A DNA stretch of 39,785 bases, taken from positions 1-39,785 of the forward strand of contig JAFUVY010000027.1 in the NCBI GenBank assembly GCA_017477335.1, written 5' to 3'. The stretch is from Bacteroidales bacterium. GTDB lineage: Bacteria > Bacteroidota > Bacteroidia > Bacteroidales > UBA932. Below, in pieces: positions 17,106 to 25,697 of this stretch. A program made the translations under genes and the position numbers. How positions within the stretch are numbered: the first letter of the stretch is position 1; each line of letters opens with the position of its first letter. Under the pieces are notes generated by a model that saw only the letters and a program-made list of their open reading frames with translations, was not told where the DNA came from and searched no databases.

Positions 17106-18336
17106 TCTTTTTCTTTCCTTCAAGTTCGTTATGAGCGGTTTCCTTCACATCCATGGCAGCACGCTTCTCGTCCAGACGAATTTGGAAGTCAGAAATCACA
17201 TTCATATAGTTGATAAATGCCTCGTAGGGAGTATCGTAGGGGTTGAAATACTTGTGCACCTCCCCGTCAGAGAAGAACTTGGTGCACATGTAGTAGAAGT
17301 GGTCGCTCTCCTGGAGATGGCCGAAGTCCTCCCAGAGGTCAGGGTCGTTGACTATGGAAAGTTTCTCCGTCATGGCGTACACCTTTCCAAAGGCTTCCCT
17401 CTGGAGTTCGTTGCCCAGCCAGGCGGTGAGGTCGCGCTCCTCGTCGGCCCAGGAGATGGGGTCTTCCACGTCTATACCGGATACTGGCTTGTACTTTTTG
17501 GCAACTTCCGCGGGAGTGGCAAAGCCAAAGGTTCCGTCCTTGAGCACGGCGTCAGGAAGGGCGCGCATGAATTCAAAGATACCGGTCTCAGCGGCCTGGT
17601 GTTCGCCAAAGGTTTCGTAGTCCATGAAAAGGTTCACCACGTCGCCGTCCTTGGCATTTTCCTTCATCCAATCCACATAGCCGGATGCGGTTACGTTGTT
17701 GCCGGTAAAGCGGAAGGCGATGTCGTCGGAAAGGGTGTAGTTCCTGAGGAGGACCTTGAGCTTGGGCTGGGTCTCACCTGCGTACACATAGTTGGGGCTT
17801 CTCCATCCCATGATGTGGCGCGCACCCTCAGTGAGAATGGTCTTGTAACCCATATCGTAAACCATTTCGCCTATTCCGTTGGAGTAGATGAGTTCCGTAT
17901 TGCGGAAGCTCACGGGCTTTACGCCAAAGAGCTCCTCAATCTTAGCGCTGTGCTTTGCCACCTGATGACGGAATTCGGATTCGGAGCCAAGGGATGCCAG
18001 GGAGTGGTTGTATGTTTCTGCCAGAAACTCCACCTTTCCGGTAGCGGCCAGGGCGCGGAAGCTGTCTATCACCTCCGGGGCAAAGCGCTGGAACTGCTCC
18101 AGGGCGCTGCCGGAAATGGAATAGGCAATCTTGAATTTGCCCTTGTAGCGGTTAACCAGTTCCAGCATAAGCTGGTTCATGGGGAGATAGCACTTCTGGG
18201 CCACGCGGCGAAGGATGGTGCGGTTGGCAAAGTCATCGTAATAATGTGAGTCCTTGCCTATGTCAAAAAATCTGTAGAGACGCAGCCTTGTGGGCTGATG
18301 GACCTGAAAATACAGGCAGATGCTCTTACTTGCCAT
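17098..18336 (-). CDS. Glycoside hydrolase family 57 alpha-amylase/transferase
   Basis: A 412-residue GH57 enzyme, probably cytoplasmic since no signal peptide is seen. Family motifs in order: QVHQP (11-15), VEFLAETYNHS (about 102-112), FRNTEL with likely nucleophile Glu148, and DYETFGEHQ with likely acid Asp239. GH57 members hydrolyse or rearrange alpha-1,4-glucans (amylase, 4-alpha-glucanotransferase, some branching enzymes). The operon holds a separate GH13 branching enzyme and a debranching enzyme, so maltodextrin trimming or disproportionation fits best. It starts 6 nt after the GT4 stop, and its last 8 bp overlap the synthase-phosphorylase start. Confidence 0.92.
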   Translation of the reverse strand: MASKSICLYFQVHQPTRLRLYRFFDIGKDSHYYDDFANRTILRRVAQKCYLPMNQLMLELVNRYKGKFKIAYSISGSALEQFQRFAPEVIDSFRALAATGKVEFLAETYNHSLASLGSESEFRHQVAKHSAKIEELFGVKPVSFRNTELIYSNGIGEMVYDMGYKTILTEGARHIMGWRSPNYVYAGETQPKLKVLLRNYTLSDDIAFRFTGNNVTASGYVDWMKENAKDGDVVNLFMDYETFGEHQAAETGIFEFMRALPDAVLKDGTFGFATPAEVAKKYKPVSGIDVEDPISWADEERDLTAWLGNELQREAFGKVYAMTEKLSIVNDPDLWEDFGHLQESDHFYYMCTKFFSDGEVHKYFNPYDTPYEAFINYMNVISDFQIRLDEKRAAMDVKETAHNELEGKKKNG

Positions 18337-18342
18337 AAATAT

Positions 18343-19632
18343 TTATTTTACAACTGATTCGTAAACTTTCTTCAGCTTTGCTGTGGCCCCGTTCCACTTG
18401 AGGGCGTTCACCTCGTCATATCCCATGCGGGCGCTGAAGTCTGCCAGGGCGGGATAGTTCAGGAGGGCGTAGATGTCGTCGGCCATGGCGTCCACATCCC
18501 AGAAGTCCACCTTGAAGGCGTAGCTGAGCACCTCGGCGGCACCGGACTGCTTGGAAATGATGGAAGGAACGCCTGTACGCATTGCCTCCAGAGGGGAAAT
18601 GCCAAACGGCTCGGAGATGCTGGGCATGATGTAAACGTCCGAGAGGGCGAACATCTTCTGGACATCGGCCCCGCGGAGGAAGCCGGTAAAGTGGAAGCGG
18701 TCGCTGATTCCAAGGCGGGCGGCACTGCGGATGGCGCGGTTCATCATGTCACCGCTGCCGGCCATCACAAAGCGGACGTTCTTGGTGCGTTTGAGCACCT
18801 TTGCGGCGGCCTCTATGAAGTATTCCGGACCCTTCTGGTAAGTGATGCGGCCAAGGAAAGTCACTACTTTTTCCTTGACTCCGCGTTCCACCACAAGGTT
18901 TTCCCTGCCGCTGAAGTCCACGGCATTGTGAACGGTAACAACCTTTGCGGGATCTATGCCGTAACGGTTGATGACGGTGTTGCGGGTAAGGTCGCTCACG
19001 GTGACCACGCGGTCTGCCATTTCCATACCCTTTTTCTCTATCGCAAACACGCGGGTGTCTATGTTGTCCACACTTCCGCGGTCAAAGGAAGTGGCGTGCA
19101 CATGCACCACAAGGGGCTTTCCGCTGAGTTCCTTTGCTGCAATGCCGGCGTAGTAGGTGAGCCAGTCATGGGCGTGAATGACGTCAAATTCGTCCTTGCG
19201 CTTCAGGGCGATGGTTCCGCCCACCATGGCGTAGCGGGCAACCTCTTCCATAAGATTTGCACCGTATTTGCCGGAGAACTTGAACTTCTGGCCGTAGCTG
19301 ATGGCAAAGTCCTTGACCTGACGGCGCCTCTCCTCTTCTATGAGTTTGGAGAACTCGCCGGGGTCTGCGTAAGGGACCATGTTGGAGCCGATATGGATGA
19401 ACTTCACTTTGTCCAGATACTCCTCTACGGATTCCGACACGGTGTCCACGGCTACGTCCGATGCATTTATGATGGTGGTGGCGCTCTGGTCCTCGTCACC
19501 GGAGGCGGAAGGCATCACGAAGAGTGTCTCCACTCCGTTGTATGCCAGTCCTTTCACTATGCCTTCGCATGCGGTACCAAGGCCGCCTGCAATATGGGGA
19601 GGGAACTCCCATCCAAACATTAATACTCTCAT
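18343..19632 (-). CDS. Glycosyltransferase family 4, glycogen-synthase-like
   Basis: A 429-residue GT-B glycosyltransferase. The N terminus MRVLMFGWEFPPHIAGGLGTA is the glycine-rich acceptor loop typical of glucan synthases. The C-terminal Rossmann domain has GRITYQKGPEYFIEAAAKV and the donor motif SEPFGISPLEAMRTG with the EX7E-type glutamates. It lies between debranching enzyme and GH57 in the glg operon, 3 nt after the debranching stop. It may prime or elongate glucan chains alongside the GT3 synthase, or make maltose-1-phosphate-like intermediates; sequence alone cannot decide. No membrane segment or signal is visible, so it is cytoplasmic. Confidence 0.9.
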   Translation of the reverse strand: MRVLMFGWEFPPHIAGGLGTACEGIVKGLAYNGVETLFVMPSASGDEDQSATTIINASDVAVDTVSESVEEYLDKVKFIHIGSNMVPYADPGEFSKLIEEERRRQVKDFAISYGQKFKFSGKYGANLMEEVARYAMVGGTIALKRKDEFDVIHAHDWLTYYAGIAAKELSGKPLVVHVHATSFDRGSVDNIDTRVFAIEKKGMEMADRVVTVSDLTRNTVINRYGIDPAKVVTVHNAVDFSGRENLVVERGVKEKVVTFLGRITYQKGPEYFIEAAAKVLKRTKNVRFVMAGSGDMMNRAIRSAARLGISDRFHFTGFLRGADVQKMFALSDVYIMPSISEPFGISPLEAMRTGVPSIISKQSGAAEVLSYAFKVDFWDVDAMADDIYALLNYPALADFSARMGYDEVNALKWNGATAKLKKVYESVVK

Positions 19633-19635
19633 GGT

Positions 19636-21564
19636 TTACTCCTCCCTGTATTTAGAAATGAGCCAGTTTACATTAAGGAGCGCTGCGGTGGTCATGGCCG
19701 ACGAAATGGCACCGTGGGGTTCGTGGGGCGGGTCTCCGTCGTAAAGTTCGGAGAAGGCGCCTACACCGTGCTTGGAAAGGTCCTCGTAGAATCCTTCCGT
19801 GAGCCACTCGGCCCTCTTTACAAAGTTGCGGCCCATCATGTTGAAGCTTGCGTAGCAGTACTGGGCCAGCAGGAAGGGCCAGCTGCAACCGTTGTGATAG
19901 GCAAGGTCGCGGTCTGTCTGGGAGCCTTCGTACACGCCCTTGTAGCGGATGTCGCGGGGGCTCAGGGAGCGGATGCCGCGGCGGGTTACAAGTTCCGCGT
20001 TAACTATTCTCATGACGGAGCTGATAACCTCGTCGTCCACACAGCGGTAGTCCAGGGAAACCGGCCAGAGCTGGTTGGGACGCAGTTCCAGGTGCTGTCC
20101 TCCGCCGTCCACATAGTCTGCAAGGAAGCCCAGGTCCGCATTCCAGAAAGTCTTCTGGAAGTTTTCCTCTATGAGGCGTTTCACCGGTTCCCAGTTCTTG
20201 TAGAACTTGCTGTTCTTGCGGTTATTGTCAAGGGCGAAGCAGATGGCGTTGTACCACAGGGCGTTGGTTTCCACCTGGTAGCCGGCGCGCTCGGTAACGG
20301 CCCTGCCGTTGATATAGGCGTTCATCCAGCTTAGTGCAACACCGTCTTTCTGTGCCCAGAGAAGACCGTTGGGGTGCATTGCAACCTCCGCACGGACGCC
20401 GGGGAGATAACTCTCGATGACTGCTTCCAGCGTTTTGCCGTATTTGGACCAGACGTGCTTTACATCGCCCTTGTATGTGGCGTACTGCTGAAGCGTGACG
20501 GCAAGGAAAAGGGGCGCCTCCACCTGCGTTGTGCGGTGGAAGAACCTCTCCTGATTGCTCTCTATGAGGTTGTCCAGAATCTGTTCAAACTCTGCGGGGT
20601 CTCTCTTGCCGTAAAGCGCAAGGCCCGCAGCGGAGTAAAGCGTTTCCCTGAGAAGGCCGGTATCCAGCCAGCTGTAACCGGAAACTATCCTCTTGTGGCC
20701 TCCGTCCTTGCGGATAAGATAATCGGCCTCCTTGACAAGCTGGTCGTGGAAGGAGGTTATGGGGCCGATTTTATCCACGATGGAAGCGAAGCGGCGCTTC
20801 AGGGACGCGGGCGTCACAGCCTCTCCTGCCGATGCGGACAGCACCACGGAATCTCCGGGTTTGAGCTCCACCTCAAAGCTGCCGGGGACAAATACGTCTT
20901 CCCTGCAGTCAAAGCCGCGGCGCATCTCGTCGGAATAAGTGATGCCGTTGTACCAATAGGGATTGTGCTTGTACTGGACCTGAGAGGAGCTGAGCTGGAG
21001 GAACAGTTCCGGGAAGCCCTGATACAGGCAGAAGGAAGCGCCGTTTGCCTGCGGGGTGAACCCGGTATTTGCCTGAGGGTTCTCGGACGTAAGGGCGTGG
21101 ATGCTCCTGAAAGGAAGGAAAGGCTTGAGTTCAAGCTTTACTTTGGAAGGGGAAGACACCAGTTCGTACTGGATAAGGGTCTGGCTGGCGTCTGGATTAA
21201 GGACTATGCGTTTGCGGAATACAATCTCGCCAATCTTATAGGTGATCATTGGAACCGGATCCGCATCAAAGTCCACGATGTACTTGTGGCCGCGGGGCTC
21301 ATAGATGTCGCCATAGCAATGGATACCCAGGTTGAAACGCTTGCCTCTGAGGGTAAGGCTTTCATCCATGGAACCAAGCAGAATGTGGCGCTTGTCTGCA
21401 AATGCCGCCACCGGAGCAACCAGGAGTCCGTGATAACGCCTGGTATTGCAAGTCACGATGGAGGTGTTGCAATATGCACCCGTCTTGTTGGCCAGGATTA
21501 TCTCCCTCTTCAGGGAGTACTCCAGGTTTACAAGTTCAGACTTGTTGAATTTCAAAAAAGCCAT
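19636..21564 (-). CDS. Glycogen debranching enzyme (GH133, amylo-alpha-1,6-glucosidase)
   Basis: A 642-residue cytoplasmic debranching enzyme that removes alpha-1,6 branch stubs. The start at ATG 21564 gives MAFLKFNKSELVNLEYSLKR; the further-upstream in-frame extension overlaps glgB and is not needed. The N-terminal beta domain carries GAYCNTSIVTCNTRRYHGLL, typical of the archaeal/bacterial GDE family. The C-terminal (alpha/alpha)6 barrel has SGYSWLDTGLLRETL, ATYKGDVKHVW, ALSWMNAYINGRAVTERAGYQVE with likely catalytic acids, and NGCSWPFLLAQY. It lies 10 nt after glgB. Confidence 0.94.
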   Translation of the reverse strand: MAFLKFNKSELVNLEYSLKREIILANKTGAYCNTSIVTCNTRRYHGLLVAPVAAFADKRHILLGSMDESLTLRGKRFNLGIHCYGDIYEPRGHKYIVDFDADPVPMITYKIGEIVFRKRIVLNPDASQTLIQYELVSSPSKVKLELKPFLPFRSIHALTSENPQANTGFTPQANGASFCLYQGFPELFLQLSSSQVQYKHNPYWYNGITYSDEMRRGFDCREDVFVPGSFEVELKPGDSVVLSASAGEAVTPASLKRRFASIVDKIGPITSFHDQLVKEADYLIRKDGGHKRIVSGYSWLDTGLLRETLYSAAGLALYGKRDPAEFEQILDNLIESNQERFFHRTTQVEAPLFLAVTLQQYATYKGDVKHVWSKYGKTLEAVIESYLPGVRAEVAMHPNGLLWAQKDGVALSWMNAYINGRAVTERAGYQVETNALWYNAICFALDNNRKNSKFYKNWEPVKRLIEENFQKTFWNADLGFLADYVDGGGQHLELRPNQLWPVSLDYRCVDDEVISSVMRIVNAELVTRRGIRSLSPRDIRYKGVYEGSQTDRDLAYHNGCSWPFLLAQYCYASFNMMGRNFVKRAEWLTEGFYEDLSKHGVGAFSELYDGDPPHEPHGAISSAMTTAALLNVNWLISKYREE

Positions 21565-21574
21565 ATAAAATGTT

Positions 21575-23566
21575 TTATATTCTCTTAAGCACAATTGCCG
21601 TCCTGGCAGGCAGATACAGGCTCAGAGTGTGATCGTAAGCCTGATTTCCGTTGGGATTTCGATATGGCATCGCCGTGTGACGCTCTCCCTGCTGCAGCCT
21701 GGAGAAACCGCCGTACCGGGTCTGGTCAGAATCCAGGACGTTCACCCATTCACCGGCGGGGGCTGCGAAGCCGTAATCGGCATAGGAACCCTCGGGGGAG
21801 AAATTCGCCGCAAAGATACAGTTTTTCCTCCTGAAAATCAAGATTTTCTTCTGCTCGTCGGCCACTAAAATTTCCGGGGCTTCAGACAGCAGTTTTTCCT
21901 CTTTGAGAAGGTGAATCATGTCGGCGTCAAAGTTTCTCAGAAGGCCGTAGCGGAGGTCCGGATTGTCTGCGAGAGACCACTGGCGGCGGGCATACTTGTA
22001 GGACCAGCCATTCCCTTCCCTGGGGAAGTCTATCCATTCCGGATGGCCGAATTCGTTGCCCATAAAATTGAGGTAGCCGTTGCCTGCCGTACCGGCCGTG
22101 ACAAGGCGTATCATCTTGTGAAGGGCCACTCCCCTGTCCACTGCAAGGTTCTGGGAATCGGTCCTCATGGAATAATACATCTCCTTGTCTATCAGGCGGA
22201 AGATGATGGTCTTGTCCCCTACGAGAGCCTGGTCGTGACACTCGGCGTAGGAGATGGTTTTTTCATCGGCCCGCTTGTTGGAAAGTTCCCACCAGATTTC
22301 TCCCATGGACCACTGGTCGTCGGATTTTTCCTTGATCCACTTGATCCAATGGTCCGCTACTCCCATGGACATGCGGAAGTCAAAGCCTACGCCATAATCC
22401 TCGAAGGGAGCCGCCAGGCCGGCCATGCCGGAAACATCCTCGGCTATGGTGAAACCGTTGGGGTTCAGTTCCTTTACAAGGCGGGAGGCAAGGGACAGAT
22501 AGATGACAGCGTCCTCGTCCACGCCGGAGTCAAAGTACAGGCTGTAGTTGCCGAAGTCCTTGCCCAGGCCGTGGTCCCAGTAAATCATGGAAGTGACGCC
22601 GTCAAAACGGAAGCCGTCTATGTGATATTCTTCCATCCAGTATTTCACGTTGGAAAGCAGGAAATAGCGGGTTGCGTCCTTGCCATAGTCAAAGCAGCGG
22701 GAGCCCCATGCGGGATGGCGGCCCTGGGGACCGCGGTGGAAGTAGAGGTCTTCCCTACCGTCAAACATGGAAAGGCCTTCGGCCTCGTTGTCCACGCTGT
22801 GGCTGTGGACTATATCCATGATTACGGCTATGCCCTTGCCGTGGGCGTCGTCCACAAGGCGCTTGAACTCTTCCGGCGTGCCGAACCTTGAGCTGAGGGC
22901 AAAGAAATTGGAAACCTGATAGCCGAACGAGCCGTAATAGGGATGCTCCTGAAGGGCCATTATCTGGATTGTGTCATATCCGAGGGCCTTCACGCGGGGC
23001 AGGACGTCGCGGCGGAACTCTTCAAAGCTTCCCACTTTCTCCTTTTCGCTGGCCATGCCGATGTGGCACTCGTAGATGAGCGGGTTGGGGCGTTTGCCTG
23101 CGTGGCCGTGCTTCCACACGTATGGTGCGGCGGGCTCCCAAATCTGGGCGCTGAAGACCTTGGTAACATCGTCCTGAACCACCCTGGTGACATAGGACGG
23201 GAGCCTTTCTCCGCCTCCACCGGGCCACTCGATATACAGCTTGTACAGTTCCCCGTGATGCAGGAACATGGCCGGGAGTTCTATTTCCCAGTTGCCGGAG
23301 CCCACAGGTCTGAGGGCGTAGGCATCGGCCTTTTTCCAATTGTTGAAATCACCTATAAGGTAGATCCTGGATGCGTTGGGGGCATATTCCCTGAAAACCC
23401 ATCCGTCTTTGGTGCGGTGGAGGCCGTAATACAAGTGGTTGTTCACCGCATCCTTGAGGGGACCGTCTCCGGCTATGTGCCTGAGGGTGTTCAGGATATT
23501 GTCATGACGGGCGTCTATAGCACCCCTGAACGGTTCCAGCCATGGGTCTTTCTGATATATCTTCAT
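21575..23566 (-). CDS. glgB: 1,4-alpha-glucan branching enzyme (GH13, eukaryote-like)
   Basis: A 663-residue enzyme that cuts an alpha-1,4 chain and rejoins it by an alpha-1,6 bond. A CBM48-like N-terminal domain (FREYAPNASRIYLIGDFNNW) precedes the GH13 barrel. The conserved regions are DIVHSHS (251-257), GFRFDGVTS with nucleophile Asp322, TIAEDVSG with acid/base Glu376, and YAECHDQ with Asp445. Branching enzymes usually have ESHDQ; here Ser is replaced by Cys, which should be tolerated. It starts 5 nt after the nadE stop. Confidence 0.96.
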   Translation of the reverse strand: MKIYQKDPWLEPFRGAIDARHDNILNTLRHIAGDGPLKDAVNNHLYYGLHRTKDGWVFREYAPNASRIYLIGDFNNWKKADAYALRPVGSGNWEIELPAMFLHHGELYKLYIEWPGGGGERLPSYVTRVVQDDVTKVFSAQIWEPAAPYVWKHGHAGKRPNPLIYECHIGMASEKEKVGSFEEFRRDVLPRVKALGYDTIQIMALQEHPYYGSFGYQVSNFFALSSRFGTPEEFKRLVDDAHGKGIAVIMDIVHSHSVDNEAEGLSMFDGREDLYFHRGPQGRHPAWGSRCFDYGKDATRYFLLSNVKYWMEEYHIDGFRFDGVTSMIYWDHGLGKDFGNYSLYFDSGVDEDAVIYLSLASRLVKELNPNGFTIAEDVSGMAGLAAPFEDYGVGFDFRMSMGVADHWIKWIKEKSDDQWSMGEIWWELSNKRADEKTISYAECHDQALVGDKTIIFRLIDKEMYYSMRTDSQNLAVDRGVALHKMIRLVTAGTAGNGYLNFMGNEFGHPEWIDFPREGNGWSYKYARRQWSLADNPDLRYGLLRNFDADMIHLLKEEKLLSEAPEILVADEQKKILIFRRKNCIFAANFSPEGSYADYGFAAPAGEWVNVLDSDQTRYGGFSRLQQGERHTAMPYRNPNGNQAYDHTLSLYLPARTAIVLKRI

Positions 23567-23571
23567 GGTTC

Positions 23572-24309
23572 TTACAGTTGGAAATGAGGGATTGGTTTCA
23601 GTTTGAATTCGTTAAGTACGTGCTTGCGGTCTATCAGGGCCTTCACTGCGGGGTCCTCGCAAACGCCGGTGCGGATATAGCGGTCCAGGACAGCGTAGGT
23701 GAAGCCCAGATTGTCCTCGTCCGACTTGCCGCAAAGGCCGTCGGAAGGGGTCTTTTCCACCAGGTCCACCGGAAGGTCCAGTTCCTTGCCCACTGCAATG
23801 ACTTCCGCAACCGTGAGGCCCCCAAGCGGGGAAAAGTCACCGGCGGCGTCTCCGTAGCGGGTGCTGTAGCCAACCCAGTCCTCCGACAGGTTGCAGGTGT
23901 TGGCCACGCGGCCGTTATTGCTCTGGGAAACGGCGTAAAGGGCTGTCATCCTGAGACGCGGAGCCATATTTATGCGGGTCTGTTCCGATGCCGCCCCGCC
24001 CAGCTTGGCCTCCACCTCCTCCATAAGGGCGGAGAATGCGGTGCCGATATTTATGTCATATCTTTTGATTCCCAGGTGGTTTATAAGACGAATGCTGTCC
24101 TGTATGTCCGGCTGCACTCCGTTTGGCATGGTTACTCCAATCACGCGATTCCGTCCGAGGGCCTCAACGCACAGTCCGGCAACCACGGAACTGTCCTTCC
24201 CGCCGGATATGCCGATGACTGCGTTGCATCCATTCCCGTTTTGACGGAACCATTCCCGGATCCATTCCACAACCCGGTCCTTAACCTCTTTTGCATTGAA
24301 ATTATCCAT
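23572..24309 (-). CDS. nadE: NAD(+) synthase, ammonia-type
   Basis: Converts nicotinate adenine dinucleotide to NAD with ATP and ammonia. The 245-residue product lacks a glutaminase domain. The PP-loop SGGKDSSV lies at 35-42. Further motifs include CNLSEDWVGYSTRYGDAAGDFSP and the lid-region TPSDGLCGKSDEDNLGFTY. The start is ATG 24309, giving MDNFNAKEVKDRVVEW; the frame is open further upstream only across the divergent promoter. It is the first gene of the operon that continues into glycogen metabolism and ends with ribF. Confidence 0.95.
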   Translation of the reverse strand: MDNFNAKEVKDRVVEWIREWFRQNGNGCNAVIGISGGKDSSVVAGLCVEALGRNRVIGVTMPNGVQPDIQDSIRLINHLGIKRYDINIGTAFSALMEEVEAKLGGAASEQTRINMAPRLRMTALYAVSQSNNGRVANTCNLSEDWVGYSTRYGDAAGDFSPLGGLTVAEVIAVGKELDLPVDLVEKTPSDGLCGKSDEDNLGFTYAVLDRYIRTGVCEDPAVKALIDRKHVLNEFKLKPIPHFQL

Positions 24310-24318
24310 TGTTTTTCC

Positions 24319-24326
24319 TAATTTTG
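24319..24326 (+). promoter_or_regulatory. -7 box TAATTTTG of the DJ-1 gene
   Basis: An exact TAnnTTTG match, 35 nt before the ATG at 24362, within CCTAATTTTGCAT, which is shared with the cvpA promoter. Confidence 0.5.
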
Positions 24327-24336
24327 CATTCAATTG

Positions 24337-24344
24337 CAAAAATA
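24337..24344 (-). promoter_or_regulatory. -7 box TATTTTTG of the nadE-glg-ribF operon
   Basis: The minus strand reads TATTTTTG, 27 nt before the nadE ATG. It faces the DJ-1 box 10 bp away, so the two promoters cannot be occupied at once. Confidence 0.5.
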
Positions 24345-24361
24345 CAAAAAACATTCTGACT

Positions 24362-24931
24362 ATGAAAGGGATAACTATCTTCCTTGCACCCGGATTTGAA
24401 GACATGGAAGCACTGTCCACAAGGGACATTCTCATACGCGGCGGCCTGAACGTACGCCTTGTTTCCATTACGGACGAGTATATCGTGGAGAGTTCCCACG
24501 GGCTCCAGGTTTCCGTGGACAACTGCCGCGAAGACTTTGAGTTTCAGCAGGAAGGAACGTCGGAGCAGGACGTGATGATTTTCCCCGGCGGCATGCCCGG
24601 ATCACGCCATCTGGCAGAGGATGCGGACATTATCCGCCTTATGAACGAGCACTATGCCGCAGGAGGCACCGTGGCAGCCATATGCGCCGCTCCGGGCCTT
24701 GTCCTTTCTCAGCTGAAGGGCATTGAAGGGGTCCGTTTCACCTGCTTTGACGGCTTTCAAGAGCAGCCCGTTTCCAAGGGTGCCGTATATGTTCCGGAAG
24801 GCGTGGTGACAGACGGCCGTGTAATCACCGGCCGCGGTGCAGGATGGGCCGTGGAGTTCGGCCTTGCCATCCTCTCCGCCCTGAAGGGCCGGGAAGCCGC
24901 AGCTAAAGTCCGCTCCGGCCTTATGCTCTGA
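24362..24931 (+). CDS. DJ-1/PfpI family protein
   Basis: A 189-residue cytoplasmic protein of the DJ-1/YajL group. Start at ATG 24362, giving MKGITIFLAPGFEDMEAL. The nucleophile is Cys108 in VAAICAAPGLVLS and the paired acid is Glu16, matching human DJ-1 Cys106 and Glu18. Family members are implicated in repair or detoxification of methylglyoxal-type damage and in oxidative stress; which applies here is unknown. It is divergent from nadE and convergent with the zinc metallopeptidase, 11 bp away. Confidence 0.93.
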   Translation: MKGITIFLAPGFEDMEALSTRDILIRGGLNVRLVSITDEYIVESSHGLQVSVDNCREDFEFQQEGTSEQDVMIFPGGMPGSRHLAEDADIIRLMNEHYAAGGTVAAICAAPGLVLSQLKGIEGVRFTCFDGFQEQPVSKGAVYVPEGVVTDGRVITGRGAGWAVEFGLAILSALKGREAAAKVRSGLML

Positions 24932-24942
24932 GAAGCTGAGAG

Positions 24943-25623
24943 TCAGCGTCTGTCGGAGCTGGCAAGGGTAATGTAGTACAGAAGGGTTGCCAGTGAGCCT
25001 ATTGCGGCTATGACGTAGGTGTAGGCGGCCCAGCGGAGGGCATCAGTAGCCATCGGCCTGGTTTCGTAAGTGACGATTCCGGCATTCTCCAGCCAGCTCA
25101 CGGCACGGGAGCTGGCGTCAATCTCTACCGGAAGGGTGATAAAGCTGAAAAGCGTGGTCATGGCAAAAAGGCCGATGCCCACCCAGATTAGTGCCGGGAA
25201 GATATTGATGAAAATAACTCCCGCAAGCAGCACCCAGGAGACGATATTGCTGGAAAAGGACACCACCGGGACAAGGGCGGAACGCATCTTCAGGAAGGCG
25301 TAGCCGGTGGCGTGCTGGACAACATGGCCGCACTCGTGCGCGGCAACGGCAGCCGCCGCCACATTATTGCCGTAATAAACCTCCTCGCTAAGGTTCACTG
25401 TCTTGGTCTCCGGATTGTAATGGTCCGTAAGAGTGCCTTTTATGGAGACTATCTTGACGTCGGTTATACCGTGCTGGGCCAGCATTCTGGCTGCAACCTC
25501 GGCCCCGGTAAGTCCCAGGGGGACTTTGGAGTATTTCTTGAAACGGCTCTGCAGCATTCCCTGAATAATCATGCTCAGGATCATCACTGCTATCATCAAT
25601 AACCAGATTGCGTTTGTTGACAT
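24943..25623 (-). CDS. YugP-type membrane zinc metallopeptidase
   Basis: A 226-residue membrane protein. It has an N-terminal transmembrane helix (about 5-24), a zinc site HECGH at 96-100 within AAAVAAHECGHVVQH, and two or three C-terminal helices (about 120-160 and 200-220). The segment VNLSEEVYYGNNVAAAAVAAHE is highly characteristic of the neutral zinc metallopeptidase family that includes YugP. The substrate is unknown. It is divergent from alr with its own TATTTTTG box. Confidence 0.9.
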   Translation of the reverse strand: MSTNAIWLLMIAVMILSMIIQGMLQSRFKKYSKVPLGLTGAEVAARMLAQHGITDVKIVSIKGTLTDHYNPETKTVNLSEEVYYGNNVAAAAVAAHECGHVVQHATGYAFLKMRSALVPVVSFSSNIVSWVLLAGVIFINIFPALIWVGIGLFAMTTLFSFITLPVEIDASSRAVSWLENAGIVTYETRPMATDALRWAAYTYVIAAIGSLATLLYYITLASSDRR

Positions 25624-25649
25624 AACTCTTCTTAATTGCGTTAAACGTA

Positions 25650-25657
25650 CAAAAATA
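25650..25657 (-). promoter_or_regulatory. -7 box TATTTTTG of the zinc metallopeptidase gene
   Basis: An exact TAnnTTTG match on the minus strand, 26 nt before the ATG at 25623. Confidence 0.5.
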
Positions 25658-25669
25658 GGAAATTTTCAC

Positions 25670-25677
25670 TAAATTTG
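25670..25677 (+). promoter_or_regulatory. -7 box TAAATTTG of alr
   Basis: An exact TAnnTTTG match, 20 nt before the ATG at 25698. It is back-to-back with the metallopeptidase box, so both can fire divergently. Confidence 0.55.
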
Positions 25678-25697
25678 CGTGATTATTGGCACACGCG

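Noticed and set aside
13587..17213. A 1208-codon open frame on the plus strand opposite the synthase-phosphorylase gene
   Set aside because: It lies exactly antisense to a well-supported gene, shows no family motifs, and such open frames are expected from codon bias at this G+C.
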